The notes: a model not told the origin generated them from the letters alone. Positions 1-12,166 are shown, counted from the stretch's first letter. The stretch: 64,000 nt of DNA from Kingdonia uniflora (GCA_014058105.1 JACGCM010000428.1:372001-436000), one strand, 5' to 3'. Numbers and translations are program-made.

Positions 1-536
1 AGCATTACACAGTTTGAAAATGTCTTTTATATTGCCGTTTACTTACGGGGCCTTATCTCAAGTACCTCTCCAGGAAAAAAGCAGATGGTATGCTCATAGA
101 TTTACATGAAGGAATGTGCGGCTCCCATGCTCCAGGTCGATCACTCGCTAACAGAGTAATTACACATGGAGTATTATGGCCAGGCATGTGCAAGCAAGTA
201 GAAAAGTTCTAACGCAAGTGTGTTATATGCCAACGAAATGGACACGTGATCTACGTCCCTATGCTCGAGCTACATACAAGTAAGGTATTCAGGCCATTCA
301 AGCGGTGGGCGCTCAATCTCGTTGGAGAATTTCCTAATACTCTAGGTAACCGATGATACCTACTCGTAGCAGTAGATCATTTTACAAAATGGGTGCAAAC
401 AGTTCTACTCTATCAAATAAGAGAAGAAGAGGTCATCTTTTTTATCTGGGAACACATCATCACACGGTTTGGATGCCCCTACCTAATTCGGATCGATAAT
501 GGGCCACAGTTCATTGGTAAGAAAGTTGTAGCTCTA
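1..536 (+). pseudogene. Integrase fragment of a Tat-type Ty3/gypsy element, cut by element A
   Basis: The fragment holds the end of the integrase N-terminal zinc-binding region and the catalytic core. It lines up with the integrases of elements C (about 39.15-39.68 kb) and D. Visible pieces are the DLHEGMCGSH stretch near 100-130, a C-x2-C pair, and the second catalytic aspartate in LIRIDNGPQF near 484-513. Stop codons interrupt it near 210 and 355. The match ends in mid-core after KKVVA, where an LTR of the same family begins. It is therefore the host copy into which element A inserted; the rest of this copy lies outside the window to the left. I see sequence similarity and the abrupt end; the insertion event is inferred. 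Confidence 0.85.
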
Positions 537-1140
537 AAGGCTTATCCTTCGATCTCACCTAAAATCGAGTTGTCCCCAGTTTGAAATACCTCCATATCAG
601 GCTCACGCATCCTCTACATGACTTTTCGGTCAAACATTGCCACATATACCGCGAACTGATAATAAACGTGGGTCGAGCTTAAACCAAAAAACTTGAACAA
701 GTCAAAACCACCTGTCTCTCACGAACTCAACAGTTACTCAGTCAATAACCACTAACCACATTGTTTGGAGAACATGCTCTAGCACGATGAAGAGCTGCGG
801 AAGGGGCCTATATAAAGGAAAAGTTTTAGAAGGGACAGGGACCAAAAAATATATGAAAAATCACGAAGAAGACTATATCTTCTAAGATTCTCAAACACTC
901 AAAACTTCTTATTTACAAAATTAAATATTTCTAAGTCTAGAGATAACTTGTAATAAGATACCGTCAGCCTCAAGCAATAAAAGACTATTACAAAGCTCTC
1001 AGTACGGGTCATGGTTTTTTAGCCTATTCATAGGTTTTCCATGCTAAATACCTATATTATTTCCTGTTTACTAGATTATAAGTCACAGGTACATTGGTGT
1101 AAGGACTAATTCCAGGGTAAGGACTAATTATGCCATTATA
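537..1140 (+). repeat. 5' LTR of element A
   Basis: About 604 bp, aligning with the LTR of element C (33952-34570). Shared blocks include the GTGGGTCGAGCT region, a TATATAAA promoter box and the terminal segment before the primer-binding site. The first bases are degraded: C starts TGTAGGGGCC, whereas A reads CTAAAGGCTT. The left edge is therefore placed by where integrase similarity ends. The right edge is set by the primer-binding site that follows. Confidence 0.82.
809..816 (+). promoter_or_regulatory. TATA box of LTR A
   Basis: TATATAAA sits about 270 bp into the LTR. The equivalent position in the LTR of C carries the same box, which supports it as the element promoter. Confidence 0.55.
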
Positions 1141-1141
1141 T

Positions 1142-1160
1142 TTGGCACCGTCTGTGGGAA
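1142..1160 (+). other. Primer-binding site of element A
   Basis: TTGGCACCGTCTGTGGGAA directly follows the LTR end. Elements B, C and D carry the same or nearly the same word at the same place. This is the form I associate with Tat/Ogre elements; the tRNA involved was not checked. Confidence 0.8.
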
Positions 1161-1218
1161 AAAAATTATTTCTACGGTATCCTAAGACATTCAATCACGT
1201 TACTTCAACATTTCAATC

Positions 1219-1911
1219 ATGGTCACATCCAGGCGTCCAACTTCTAGAGTCTAGCTCGATCTCCCAATTGAGCCAAAGCAACTTTTAGAGCTCTGAGAAA
1301 ATCTCAACACTGAAATAGAGAAGCGCAATGAGCTCAAACAACAATTAACTCACGATCGAGAGCTCCGTGAGAAATAGCTCGACGCCAAACGACAAGTTCG
1401 TTTGACAGCGCTTAAACGACACGAAGATCAAATGAATACAATGCAAACTACCTTGCAAGCTCTGTAGAACATTTAGCAGGCTCTTTCACTACGAGATCGT
1501 GATCAGGTGTTTGAAACCTCCTGGATTTCTGTGCGGGAAAGATTGGAACTCAAGGAGCCACACACAAGGCTATTTCCAGACCTATTCAGAATGAACCACA
1601 ACCTTCCATTCATTTGGGAGGGGAGATTCAATCTGAAATTAGTCAAGGTCACCGATGTTCCATCCGTCAAGAAGAAGAACAGAAACCTCCGCCTCAAGTT
1701 CCAGTGCGAGATCGTTTGAGTGAAGGTACTGATGCTCATAATCTGAAACCTCCACGTCAAGCCGCTCAATCGATTCGTTACTACGTCATACAAGAACATA
1801 TGGACCTGCGGATTAAGGAGTTGATCGAAGCACAAGTTTTGGGCACAACCGACGGCCATTCCAAGATACAGGGAAGTCCGTTTGCCAAAGAACTATGCGT
1901 GGACCAGGCCT
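1219..1911 (+). pseudogene. Gag remnant of element A
   Basis: It begins at an ATG in the same context as the gag of C (MVTSRRP versus MVKSRRT). A charged, probably coiled-coil N-terminal segment rich in E, K, R and L follows, then the start of the retrotransposon gag core around 1790-1890 (DLRIKELIEAQVLGTTD, GSPFAKELC). Several in-frame stops and frameshifts are present. The rest of gag is missing: similarity to C jumps from about C position 35320 to about 36640, leaving no capsid core, nucleocapsid or protease. Confidence 0.8.
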
Positions 1912-4900
1912 CACTTTCTAATGATTCTAAAGAAGAGTAAGTAAGGAAGATCACCTTACATATTATCGTTGGACCAGCCACCATCGACGTCATCTTCTAT
2001 GTGATCAACATCAAATCTCATTATCTCGGGATTATGGGCTGTTGTTGGATTCATAATATGGAAGGAATCGCTTCTACCTTTCATCAAGCACTCCGCTTCA
2101 AACACGAAAATGGCATTTATGAAATTAGGGGTAGTCAAAAACTTTCTCGAGCTTATAAAAATACCGTCTTTACAATTTTAGATACCTCCGAAAAATTTGC
2201 TGCATATCAATTACAGCAAGCTGGTTGCCCAGATGATCAGCGATCCACAGAGGAGCCCACCGAATATATTAATATTGATGGACTAGGCAGAGGTACTTTC
2301 ATCGGTACTAAGCTGGTTCAACACGAGAAATACGCTCTCATTAAGTTCTTACGACTAAATAGAGACGTTTTTGCGTGGTCTTTCAAAGAAATGCCTGGGG
2401 TCAATCCGACCAAGGTATGTTGTAAATTGGTAATCAACATCAACGCCACCGTAGTCAGACAGAAACAATAATACTTATCACCATGACTTTGAGATGAACT
2501 TAACATGGAGATCGAGAAATTGATCAAAGTGGGATTCATTCGAGAAGCTAAGTATCCAGACTAGATATCTAACATCGTTGCTATCCCAAAAAAGAATGGA
2601 AATGTCCGCGTTTATGTAGATTTTACTGATCTCAACAAACATACTCCAAAGGATAGTTTTCCTTTTTCGAACATTCATCAGATCCTTGATTCTACAGCCG
2701 GTCATGAACTCCTATCAATGATGGACGCTGCTTCAGGATGTAATTTGATTCCACTCTTGGATGAAAATCAAGAAAAGACCACTTTCATCACTGAAAGAGA
2801 ACTTTATTGCTATAAAGTAATTCCCTTCAGACTCAAGAATACAGGTGCAACTTGTTAGTGATTAATGACTACTATGTTCAAAACACATCTAAGGACAGTT
2901 GTGGAAGTCTATATTGACGATCTCCTGTGCAAGAGCTTACAGTCCACCAATCAAATTTCAAATCTCAACACAATATTTAACATACTTCGATCTTATAGGA
3001 TACATCTCAATCCTGATAAGTATCAATTTGGAGTACATTCAGGTCGATTTCTAGGCCACCTCATCAGCAAGAAGGGGATTAAGGCCGATCCAGATCAGAT
3101 TCGGGCTCTCCTCGATATGCCATCTCTAAAAATAATAAAAGACGTTTAGAAACTTGCCGACAAGATTGCCGTAATCAACCATTTTGTTTCATAATCTTTA
3201 GACCGCTGTCGTTGGCTGTTCCTATTATTCCGCGGTTGTACCATACGAGGAAAAGTTTAGCCAAATGCAGAGGTCTAATGGACATCAAAATGCGAGGCAG
3301 CTTTTCAAGATCTCAAAACCTATTTGTGGAAGTCTCCCATCATGAGTACCCTAATAGATAATGAGGAACTGGTTATCTACCTCGTAGTTACAGATACTTC
3401 ACTCAACTCGGTTCTTATTCGACTTGAATGGAAAATTGAGAAGCCAGTCTACTTCATCAGTAAAACCCTCACTCCAGTGGAAATGAGGTATTCTTAAATC
3501 TAAAAGCTTCTTCTCACTCTTGTTTATACTTTACAGAAGTTCAAGCACTACTTCCAAGAGCATGCAGTCAAAGTCATGATGAACTACCCCTTTGGGAAGT
3601 TCTATCCAAGAAAGAAAAATCAAGAAGAGTACAACAATGGTCAGTCAGTTTGTGAGAACATGATACCAAGTTTGAACAACGTCATTCTGAAAAAGGGCAG
3701 GCCGTGGCCGATTTCCTCATGATTTTATAGTAGAAGATCTCGAGTGGGAAGAACATAATCCTGACCTTTTAGAGGAACCTACAAAGGATCCACCCCCAAA
3801 AAGATTTAATGAGCGAGCTGAATGGATTATGAAGAAGGGGTGGAGACTTCTAATAGATGAATAAGTAGAACCCACAGAGTCTATAATTAAAATCGTAATA
3901 ATTACCCCTTCTAGAGACAGAATTGAGAAATTAATCTGCCTAGATTTTTAGGCCTCAAATAATGTCACCGAGTACGAAGCTCTCCTTCACGGACTCGACC
4001 TCACCCTCGAGCTCGGCGTCCCAGAGCTCTCCGTTTAAATAGATTCGCTACTCATCGTCTACCATTACTCTGTGCAATACAAGAAAAATGGCAAGATGAT
4101 CGAATATGTTGCCCTTGTCGCAGATAGGATAAACAAGTTTGTGCAAGCAATTCAGAATTATCTTCCACGAGGCGAGAATAGATATGCTGATTCTTTGGCA
4201 TATCTAGCTGGGCTTTTAGGCACAGAAGCTCGATATCTCCAGATCGAAGTGATTTTAACTCCCAACATTGATCACATTTTTGTATACACGATCAACACTG
4301 GGGGCGATAAAGGGGGAAACGACGATTGGTGAAAGGCTTTCTTAGTTTATCTCGGTATCGACAACAAATGTGAAAGACCACTTCCTTCAGATCCAAAGGA
4401 ACACCGACAGCTGATAGACAACACGAAGCCCTACACCAGTCAAAATGGTACGTTATACTGCCGATCAGTCATGGGGTCTCACCTTAAGTGCCTCTCCAAA
4501 TAGAAAGCAGACGAGATGCTCTGCGATTTGCATGAAAGGACTTGTGGCTCTCATACCGCAGGTTGATCACTAGCAAACAGAGCAATAACACAATGAATAT
4601 TTTAGCCCGGCATGCGTAAGCAAGCAGAAGAGTACTCACGCAAATGTGATGCATGCCAGCGATATGGAAAGATGATATGCACCCCTGCGCTCGAACTCCT
4701 TGCAAGCAAGGTGTTTTAGCCATTCAAAAGATGGACACTAAATCTGGTTGGCGAGTTTCTTATTTCTCTAGGTAACCGCCGCCACCTCTTTGTAGCTCCT
4801 GATTATTTTACAAAATGGGTAAAAGCAATTCTACTATGTCAAACCAGATAAGAAGAGGTCGTCTATTTTATCTGGGAACATATCATCACTCTATTTGGGT

Positions 4901-5576
4901 ACCCCCACCTAATTCGCATCGAGAATGGGCCCCAATTTACTGGAGAAAAGGTCGTAGCTTTCCTTAACTAACATAATATCACTCACTCACCATCTAACCT
5001 CTTCTACCCTCAAGGCAATGGCCAAGCCGAAGTCACCAACAAAACCATCGTTGATAGACTCAGAAAAGGCTACACTCTAAGAACAAAGGGAGTTATGTTC
5101 GAGAACTCCCTCATGTTTTATGCGCATATCGTACCACTCCACGACATTCAACCGGCTGCACTCCATTCCTCCTTGCCTATGATACTAGGGCTCTCATTCC
5201 TTCTGAATACCATAATCCAGTCAAAGATCACGAGCTAACTGACAAAGAAAATGAATTTGAATTGGCCTGCCACCTCAATTGGATCGATGAAACCTGGGAA
5301 CGTGCCATCGCTAACCTAGGTCGATATCACCATATGCTAGCCAGTTCGTATAACAAACGAGTCATAAGCAGTACTTTTTAAATCGATGATCTCGTCCTCA
5401 GAGAAATACTTCAATACCGCAAAGAGACTCATGCTGGGAAACTAGTAGGCAATTGGGAGGGTCCATTCCTTATCACAAGTCTCTCAAGCCTGGGATCATA
5501 TTACCTCATGACAGAAGAGGGCGTCCACATCTCGAGTCCTTGGACCACTAGGCAACTGAAGCAATATTATCGTTAG
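1912..5576 (+). pseudogene. Pol remnant of element A (RT, two RNase H domains, integrase; no protease)
   Basis: The reading resumes in the segment that follows protease in C and D (TIDVIFYVINIKSHYLGIMG near 1982). Reverse transcriptase lies around 2550-3180; the catalytic YIDD is intact at 2913-2924. A first RNase H (gypsy type) spans about 3280-3700 and a second, archaeal-type RNase H about 3840-4250. Integrase spans about 4430-5576, with the H2C2 region, the DNGP-like motif (mutated to RENGP) and a well kept C-terminal part ending TRQLKQYYR and a TAG at 5574. Frameshifts and stops are numerous throughout, so no full polyprotein can be made. Confidence 0.85.
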
Positions 5577-5801
5577 GTCCCTCACTACTCCATTTTAGTT
5601 TTTTTTTCTCATTCCAGAAGTTAGATTTTTATCTCCATCCAATGTAAATCCTTTTTTTGAAATCGATGAAACTTATAAGTTTTCTTCATACATCTCTCTA
5701 CTTTGTAAACAATACATAGATTAAGGCATATATAATACTAACTTTTAATCGATATTGCACCAGTTAAATCAAGGATAACACTTTCTTTGGCTGACTCTAC
5801 T
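5577..5801 (+). other. Post-integrase region of element A, ending at an abrupt junction
   Basis: No gene is visible. The sequence follows the post-integrase region of C (from 40287) base for base with scattered changes. It runs up to the block TTAAATCAAGGATAACACTT and GGCTGACTCTACT, the opening of the tandem repeat in C. Similarity ends near 5801, where reversed LINE coding sequence starts without any poly(T) tract or obvious target duplication. Confidence 0.7.
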
Positions 5802-8800
5802 CCATATCCTGCGATGGCCATCGTATTTCCATTTGTTCCTTGCTTTCCAAATGTTGATGCAAATAGAAAAGACCGCAAATGGGCATTGCAGAAGAAAGTG
5901 TTTTTCTATTTCCATAAAATTGTTACATTGGTGGTAAACCAAGACTAGAGGGATACCTTTCTTCATAATGGTGTCATCCATTGGAAGGAGATGGCTTAAT
6001 AGCCGCCATGCGAAGCCTCCCAGTCTTGGGTGAATTGCGTTATTCTAAGCGTATTTCCACCACCATGCCATATCTTCTCATTTACGCAGAGTTTCAAATG
6101 CATTCTTGGTTGAGAATGCCCCTTGTAGGTCTAGTTTCCAAATCATAGTATCTTGGTTATTGGGGCTATACTGGATTAGCTTAACATTTATTCCAAGTGC
6201 CAGAAGGAGGAGCCGAATGTCATTAGGGAATTGTCATCCTTGTGGGTTAATAAAGTTGCTAAGCCTAGCTGTATAGTGTTTCCACATATGTCTGGACAAC
6301 TCTATATACTTCATGAGAGAGATTTCCATAGCCCTTGTGCCTCTCCAGAAATCCATTTTCTTGCCATCGCCGATGAGCTAGCCAATGTAAGGTTTCGAGA
6401 GGGTAGCTCCAGTTTGGATACTAGACAAGATAATAGAGGCTTTGTGGTATTTAATAGTGTCTCCACTCTTAGTACTGAATTTTGATTTGAGAAATATTGC
6501 CCAGTCTTCTATTCCCTGTTTGAAGACCCAGTGAAGTTTGCAAAACATCGCATTGTTTACTTCTCCCAGATTACGGACAACGAGGCCCCCTTCCTTAATT
6601 GGTTTGCATACTTTTTCCCATTTTAATGTCGCGCCATTCCTTTTTGTCAAATCCCCTATCCATATGTAGTTTCTAAGAATATTATCTCCCCCTTTAATAA
6701 GTGAACGAGGCCATTTGTAGACTGCCATATTATGTATGGGTATGCTGTTCAAGATTGACTTTGTAAGTGTAACCTATTTCTGGAAAGAGATCATGCTACC
6801 TGTCCAGTTGTTAGCCATATTTTTAATTTTTTCGATCAAGGGCAATATGGCTTGCTTTGTGACCCTCCCTTGTATGAGTGGAATTCCCAAATATGTCTCA
6901 GAATATTTAGCTTCCTTAAACCCAAATTTTATTGCAACACATCTTCTACGAGTAAAAGGAATACTGCTCATGAAAATCTTGCTTTTGGCCACACTTATCT
7001 CTTGCTCTAACACCATCCGATAGTCCATGAGGATGAGTTTGAGCTGTCGCAGGCATCTATTATTCCCATTCATAAAATGAAAGATATCATCTGCAAAGAA
7101 AATATGAGTTGGTCCGTGCATAAGCTTTGTTGATGTCATGGCTTGTATTCTACCTTGCTCTCTGGCCTTGTGGAAGTTAATGCTGAGTACGTCTTCTTCA
7201 ATTGTAAAGAGGATTGGAAAGAGAGGGTCACCCTGCTTGAGACCTCTAAACATCTGAAAGAATCTTGATGGGCTACAATTGATAAGAATGGAGATCATAC
7301 TACTGTAGAAAATCATTTGCATCCAAGAACAAAATTTCAGAATAAACCCAAAGGCGCTTAATATTGTAAATATGTATGTCCAGTTCATAGTATCATAAGC
7401 CTGACTGATGTCTATCTTGAGTGCCACATTACCGTGTTTTTTCTTAATTTGTATCTCATTCACCATTTTAGAGGCCATGCTGATGTTGTTATAAATGTTT
7501 CCATTCATGATAAAGGCACTCTGCTCTTTCGAAACACATCTGTTAGTAATTGGAGAGAGCTGAGTAACAAATATTTTTGTAATAACTTTAAAGATAAAGT
7601 TACTAAGACAGATTGGCCTGTAATGTTATATCGAGGACATGTAATGAATCTTAGGGATTAGTACAATGGTGTTAGAGTTAGAGTTTATAGGAATCAAACC
7701 ATTCTGAAAGAAAGAGGATATCCCCGCATAAACATCAAAACTCAGGGTTTCCCAGTATGTTTTGTAAAAATTTCCAGAGAATCCATCTGTACCAGGGGGG
7801 CTGTTTCCATCCATCGAGACTACTGCATCTTTAATCTCATCATATGTTGGGTAAGAAGCAAGATCATTGTTTTTTGTGTCTGTCACTTGTTTGGGGATCT
7901 GAGCAAAGGGAGCTGGGCGTTTCTGTGTGTTTGTGGCCTTAAACTTGGTAGTGTAATAGGTGATGATGTGTTCCTTATGAGAGATTAGTTTGTGATGTCT
8001 GCACCCGTGCTGTCTTTAGTTCCTATGATCAGTGCCTTTAAAATTCTAGGTTGTGTGGTAGAGTGAAAATATTTTATATTTTGGTCCTTCTCTTCAATAT
8101 CCTCCCATATGTTTAGCAGTTTTTCTTTGGCTAAGTATCTCTTTTCGATTAAATCACTGGTGATATCCTTTTCCAATTGTACTTGTAGTTGTATCATCTC
8201 TTTCTCTAGCTTTGCTTTGTTACGCTACTGGGTTGCGGATTTATGTCTCCATCTTTTGATATCACCCTTGAGGCGTTGCAGTTTTATCATTATCAAGAAT
8301 AAGGGAGTAGCAATTAACGACTTCTCCTAACTAGTAACTACAAGTTCCTCGAAGCCCGGTTCATCTCCCCAAGACTGGAGGTATTTGAATGGGATGCTAG
8401 AAGGCTCAGGTACTTGGCAGCAGTCTCCCAAAATGAGTGAGTGGTCAGAGTGCGTTCGAGGGAGTACCTTCCTTCTCCAACCATAAAAATTATTCACCCA
8501 TTTAGCATTTTCCAGGCATCTATTTAAGACAACCAGAGTTCTGCTGTTACCACTTGGAGTATTGTACCATGTGAAAGTCAGTCCTGAGGAGAAGCTTTCA
8601 CTTAGTTTCGCTGTATCCAAAAAATTATTGAATTCCAAAACAGTATTTGTGGGGGGAGGTTTTCTACCCCTATTCTCAGAGAGCTGAAGAACCACGTTAA
8701 AATCCCCGATGCATATCCAGGGCTTCTCATTGTTTGCAACAAAATTAGAGAGGTCGGTCCAGAGCTCCAACCTGTTAATTTTGTTACAATTTGCATGTAC

Positions 8801-9095
8801 AAAGGAGAATCAATTTCCATATAGTTTATTGTAATATATTATTTTGAGAGAGTGAGTACGTCAGGCTCAAGAGTTCCTTTCATCCATAGTATCCATAACT
8901 TGCCTTTCTCTGCATGTTGTTCATTTGAAATGACTTTGTTGTCACAACTCGGCAACACAAAGTCTTTACAAAAAAAATTTGGTTCAACAATGCCCATAAT
9001 ATATGGTTGTACTCTTGATGTTATTTTCTTGAGATAACAAGTCATTTTTCTGTTCCCCAGCCCTCGGGTATTCCAGAAGATAACTTTCCTTGGCC
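5802..9095 (-). pseudogene. LINE-1 ORF2 (endonuclease-reverse transcriptase), broken
   Basis: The N-terminal apurinic-like endonuclease starts near 9090 with VIFWNTRG. It contains the metal-binding GDFNVVL near 8700 and the catalytic SDHSLIL near 8440. The reverse transcriptase spans about 7890-6380, with LIPKI, AFI-x-G, SQAYDTMNW, RGLKQGDPLFP and an intact catalytic FADD (in THIFFADDIFHF) near 7100. A zf-RVT-like part (EKHFLLQCPF) appears near 5910-5880, and the frame is cut shortly after. The 244-codon open stretch at 6774-7508 is the best preserved piece. Frameshifts separate the endonuclease from the RT, so it is inactive. Confidence 0.87.
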
Positions 9096-10990
9096 TTTAT
9101 GGGTAGATCGCGCTACTCTCGGGTCTATGGTGTAAACTTTAACCCTTTAAATATTTGGTTAGGACCAACTTACACCTGGTCTTCTTATTCTATTTCATCA
9201 GCCCAACTTGTTGGGTTCAGATTATGTCTGACCTCATGTATAGCCATTAAGTAAGCATCTCCCTCAAGGGTTTCCTTACCATTTTTTGGTTCTGTTGCAA
9301 TATCTGTGTTTGCTACGAATGGAACTTCAGAACTATCTGTGTATGCTACTTTGTTCCCCCTTTGCGTATTCGAGTTGATTTTCGTTCCTTCCTATCTCCC
9401 AGAAGGTGTCGAGTCTGCTTGTTCCATTTTCTCTATATCGTCTTCCATGTCTATGAGGGCTTCAAGCTGATTAGTCTTGCAAGTAATGCTTTTCTCCTCG
9501 AGTAAAGATGGCTGGTTGGTGCTACCCTTTTCTATTGACCATCCCACATTTTCACCTATATTTTCATGCAGCTACAATTGGTTAATTGGTCGAGGCATGC
9601 CTAGGAAATAAATAGGTGGTGATACTATATTGCTATCCTCCAAGTTCTCCTGAAAGTATGTATGTTTACTCGATAATTCAGTACTTTTCCTTCCCAATTC
9701 CTTAATATGAGGTTGTTTCTCCAAGATTCTTAAATTTTGGTTACCCCTGCTATCTTACGTGATGACATTGGCCTTCTACGGTTTGGTCTTCTTTTGCTCC
9801 ATTTTATTGACTCTAAATGCCTTTTGCACAATCTTACATTCCGCGTGGTGTGTCCAACATTTTGCAGTAATTGTAATATTTAGGAATTCGATGGAGCAGT
9901 ACTTCTTGTGTGATGATTGTTCCCTCAGTCTCAAGAAGTAAGTGGCTTGGTATTAGTTTAGATAGATCAACATCAACTAAAACATTAGCATGGTATCCAA
10001 AGTCCTAATTTTTGGTGGATTGATCGAGCTGGATAGGAGTTCCAAGTGTCTTCCCAAGTGACATGATAATCTTTTTGCTCCAAATTTCTATCGGGAATCC
10101 AGGGAACTTGCACCAAATTAGAGCGTTCGAGTTACTGTGTTTGTGAACCGAGAAAAAATGATTCCAGGGCATTAGTCTCATAGGCATTTGTTCGACCATT
10201 CAGGGGCCTCTGCTCCATATGTATATCTTGTCTTCCTCTGACTCCAACTTAATAATAAAGAAGCCTTTTCCAATTAGAATCAGTTTGCATGGTCCCTTCG
10301 TTTTCCTGTGTGTCCTTGCAATTCTTGCACAGTTGCAAATTTGATCTTCAGTAAGTCCAATCGGCCTATAAGACTGAACTGGTAAATTGAGATTCCATCG
10401 GATAGTTCCACTATAGGGATTGAGATTATAGGTGTGTCTCATCTCCTTCCAACTTTAAAAAGCTCAGCCAATTCCCTACTCTTCATTTCTGGTCCCTACA
10501 CTTTGTCTGCAAAGGATGTCTGTAATATATCTCCACTTGTCGCAGGGATTTTACATTGGAGTAAATTATTCCTTAAAACCAGGTAATCCTTGATTGCTTG
10601 TACCGTTTGATCTTTTGTTTGCAGTTGGATTATAACATTCCCTTCCTCAACTGCCTTGCCCATAAATCCCCAAGGACATACAACCCTTCTGTCGATCGAA
10701 ATATCATTAGGACATTCTGGGATTTTACTATGAGGGGATTGAATCCCGTTCATAACCTGAGTTTTGGTTCATTTATGTTCTGTTGCTGTGTTATGAGAAT
10801 TATTGTTGAATGCAGTTGAATTAGGATTTTTGCATGAGGTTTAGTTTCTGCAGTAAGGATTCGGAATTGTGCTATATCTTTAAACCCTCATTGCTCTATT
10901 TGATTTCCCTGTTGATGATTTCCTAAAGAAGAGTAAGAGTTGAGAGATCCATCATGATCACTATTGATAATCAATTAGAGATTCTAGGGT
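9096..10990 (-). pseudogene. LINE-1 ORF1 (DUF4283-type nucleic-acid-binding protein), broken
   Basis: The DUF4283 pattern runs from about 10440 to 9990: IGKGFFIIKLESEEDK, then WCKFPGFPIEIW, then GKTLGTPIQLD. A CCHC-type knuckle is recognisable across two frames near 9830-9880 (PKYYNYC, then AECKIVQ). The last part has the low-complexity acidic tail usual in this protein and ends with NPTSWADEIE near 9190, matching NPASWADEV in LINE-2. ORF1 proteins of plant L1 elements bind element RNA; that role is known for the family, not shown here. Several stops and shifts break the frame, and the start codon is not certain. Confidence 0.78.
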
Positions 10991-11020
10991 TATGAGGATT
11001 CGGATTGGAAAATTTCATCT

Positions 11021-11494
11021 TTTTTTTCAAGCACTTTTTCAATAATTTTTAAGATCCCAATTTCATTCAATAGTCCCTCAGTTGGTTTTTCAAAAAGTAA
11101 ATGTTTTAAAGATAAAAGGGACACATAAAATTAGAAAATGAATTAAAGTTAAGTGAAAAAACCCTGTGTCACTTTATGGTTGGTTGTTTTTCAACCTTGG
11201 AAAGCAAGGTTCAACCTTGGAAAGCAAGGTTCAACCTTGGAAAATAAGGCTCACGTTTTTTGAGGATAAAAACTAAGTGAGTGAGGCACTGTTGTATTGG
11301 AAAAATCCTATGTGGTGCTTTAAAAGCCAAGTGAGTAAGGTAGTTTAGGATATGTTCTAACTTCTAGTTGTCCTCCTATCTTCAGTGTTGTAATGTCCCA
11401 GATTTATAAGGGACTCTCCCTTTATTGTAGGAACCAACTCTTCTCTGCAATAACAATAAAATAGCCATATCTCTATATGAATAAAATCAAGGAA
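11021..11494. other. Unassigned region between LINE-1 and the PPR pseudogene
   Basis: AT-rich sequence without recognisable coding similarity. It contains the 20-bp triplicated repeat at 11191-11250. The stretch 11380-11470, with CCCAGATTTATAAGGGAC and an AT-rich tail, could be the end of a small repeat element, but I see no matching partner or terminal structure. Confidence 0.5.
11191..11250. repeat. Three tandem copies of a 20-bp unit
   Basis: TCAACCTTGGAAAGCAAGGT occurs three times head to tail (11191, 11211, 11231). The first two copies are identical and the third is changed near its end. Each unit holds the complementary pair ACCTTGG and CAAGGT, so each copy could fold on itself. Confidence 0.9.
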
Positions 11495-11953
11495 AGTATT
11501 ACAATTCATTTTAGTAAAGTGCTAGATCAAATGTCTGTTAGCAATTTATATTCGTGGAATAATACATTTGTGGGGTACGTCAAATTTGGGATGTCCAAGC
11601 CAACGACAAAGTTGTTAGAAATGCCTGGAAGAGACGCTGTGTTATGGAATACAATGGTAATTGCATATTAAAAATAAATGGGGTTTTCAATAAAGCTCTA
11701 AGGTTTTATACCAAATAATGCCGGTCGTCGATTCATTTTAACAAGTTTAGTTTTGTAGGAGTTTTGATTGCTTGTATGAAAAGGGAGAATGTGGGTCTCA
11801 CACGGCATGTTCATGGCCAAGTTTTGGTTACTATTTTTTTGAGTAATTTCATTCTTTGAAGCTCCCTTGAAGATTCTTACACGAAATATGGTGTTCTTGA
11901 TTATGCCATGAGCGTGTTTGACGAAATAAAGACAAAAGATGTCCTTGCCTGGA
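11495..11953 (+). pseudogene. PPR protein pseudogene, part 1 of 3 (E subclass)
   Basis: Translation shows consecutive pentatricopeptide repeats of the plant-specific PLS kind. One is NLYSWNNTFVGYVKFGM; the next is EMPGRDAVLWNTMVIAY. After a frameshift near 11671 come FNKFSFVGVLIAC, HVHGQVLV and YTKYGVLDYAMSVFDEIKTKD. The frame ends at the tryptophan codon at 11950-11952, where a copia element is inserted; it resumes in register at 17166. PPR proteins bind organellar RNA, and E-type members usually act in editing or processing; that is family knowledge. Stops and frameshifts make this copy non-functional. The N-terminus (targeting peptide and first repeats) is not seen upstream. Confidence 0.85.
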
Positions 11954-11956
11954 TAT

Positions 11957-12166
11957 TGGAATTTATTAAAGATCAAGTCAATTGATCAATCCAATACATC
12001 CCTAATATCTCTTAACCTCCCTGATCCATCTCCTTGGAATATTATACTACTCATATATCTCTCCCCATATCATGAGACTGTAACAACTAATTATATTTTT
12101 ATATATAGCTTTGTGTCAATAAATAAAACATACAGTGAGCTTTACTACATATTCTCATTTATTTAC
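11957..12166 (+). repeat. 5' LTR of the copia element
   Basis: 210 bp running from TG to CA. It aligns with the 3' LTR at 16926; shared blocks include GATCAA near the start, CATCCCTAAT, CTGTAACAACTAATT and the closing CATTTATTTA segment. The two LTRs differ at many positions and by the expanded TA tract in the 3' copy, so the insertion is old. Confidence 0.88.

Larger units (their letters stand above)
537..5801 (+). mobile_element. Tat-type Ty3/gypsy retrotransposon A, internally deleted
   Basis: This degraded LTR retrotransposon has the order LTR, PBS, gag, RT, RNase H, RNase H, integrase, typical of the Tat/Ogre group. It is close to element C along its whole length. It lacks about 1.3 kb present in C, covering the C-terminal part of gag, the nucleocapsid-like segment and the protease. 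It has many stops and frameshifts and no 3' LTR in the window. After the integrase it keeps about 225 bp of the C-like 3' region, including the start of the C-type tandem repeat, then stops abruptly against LINE-1 sequence. It cannot be autonomous. Confidence 0.88.
5802..11020 (-). mobile_element. LINE-1: L1-type non-LTR retrotransposon, 3'-truncated
   Basis: Read on the minus strand it has ORF1 with a DUF4283-like domain and zinc-knuckle remnants. ORF2 follows with endonuclease, reverse transcriptase and the start of the zf-RVT region. It is the same family as LINE-2: the ORF1 segments MPWNHFFSVHKHSNSNALI and LLQSPFFSVDKYNNSNALI correspond. The 3' end stops inside the zf-RVT/linker region at 5802; the RNase H domain, 3' UTR and poly(A) tail seen in LINE-2 are missing. 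The 5' edge near 11020 is approximate, set by loss of coding similarity. Confidence 0.85.

Noticed and set aside
6774..7508. The 244-codon LINE-1 frame as an intact host gene
   Set aside because: It contains the reverse transcriptase FADD and RGLKQGDP motifs and is an inner piece of LINE-1 ORF2.
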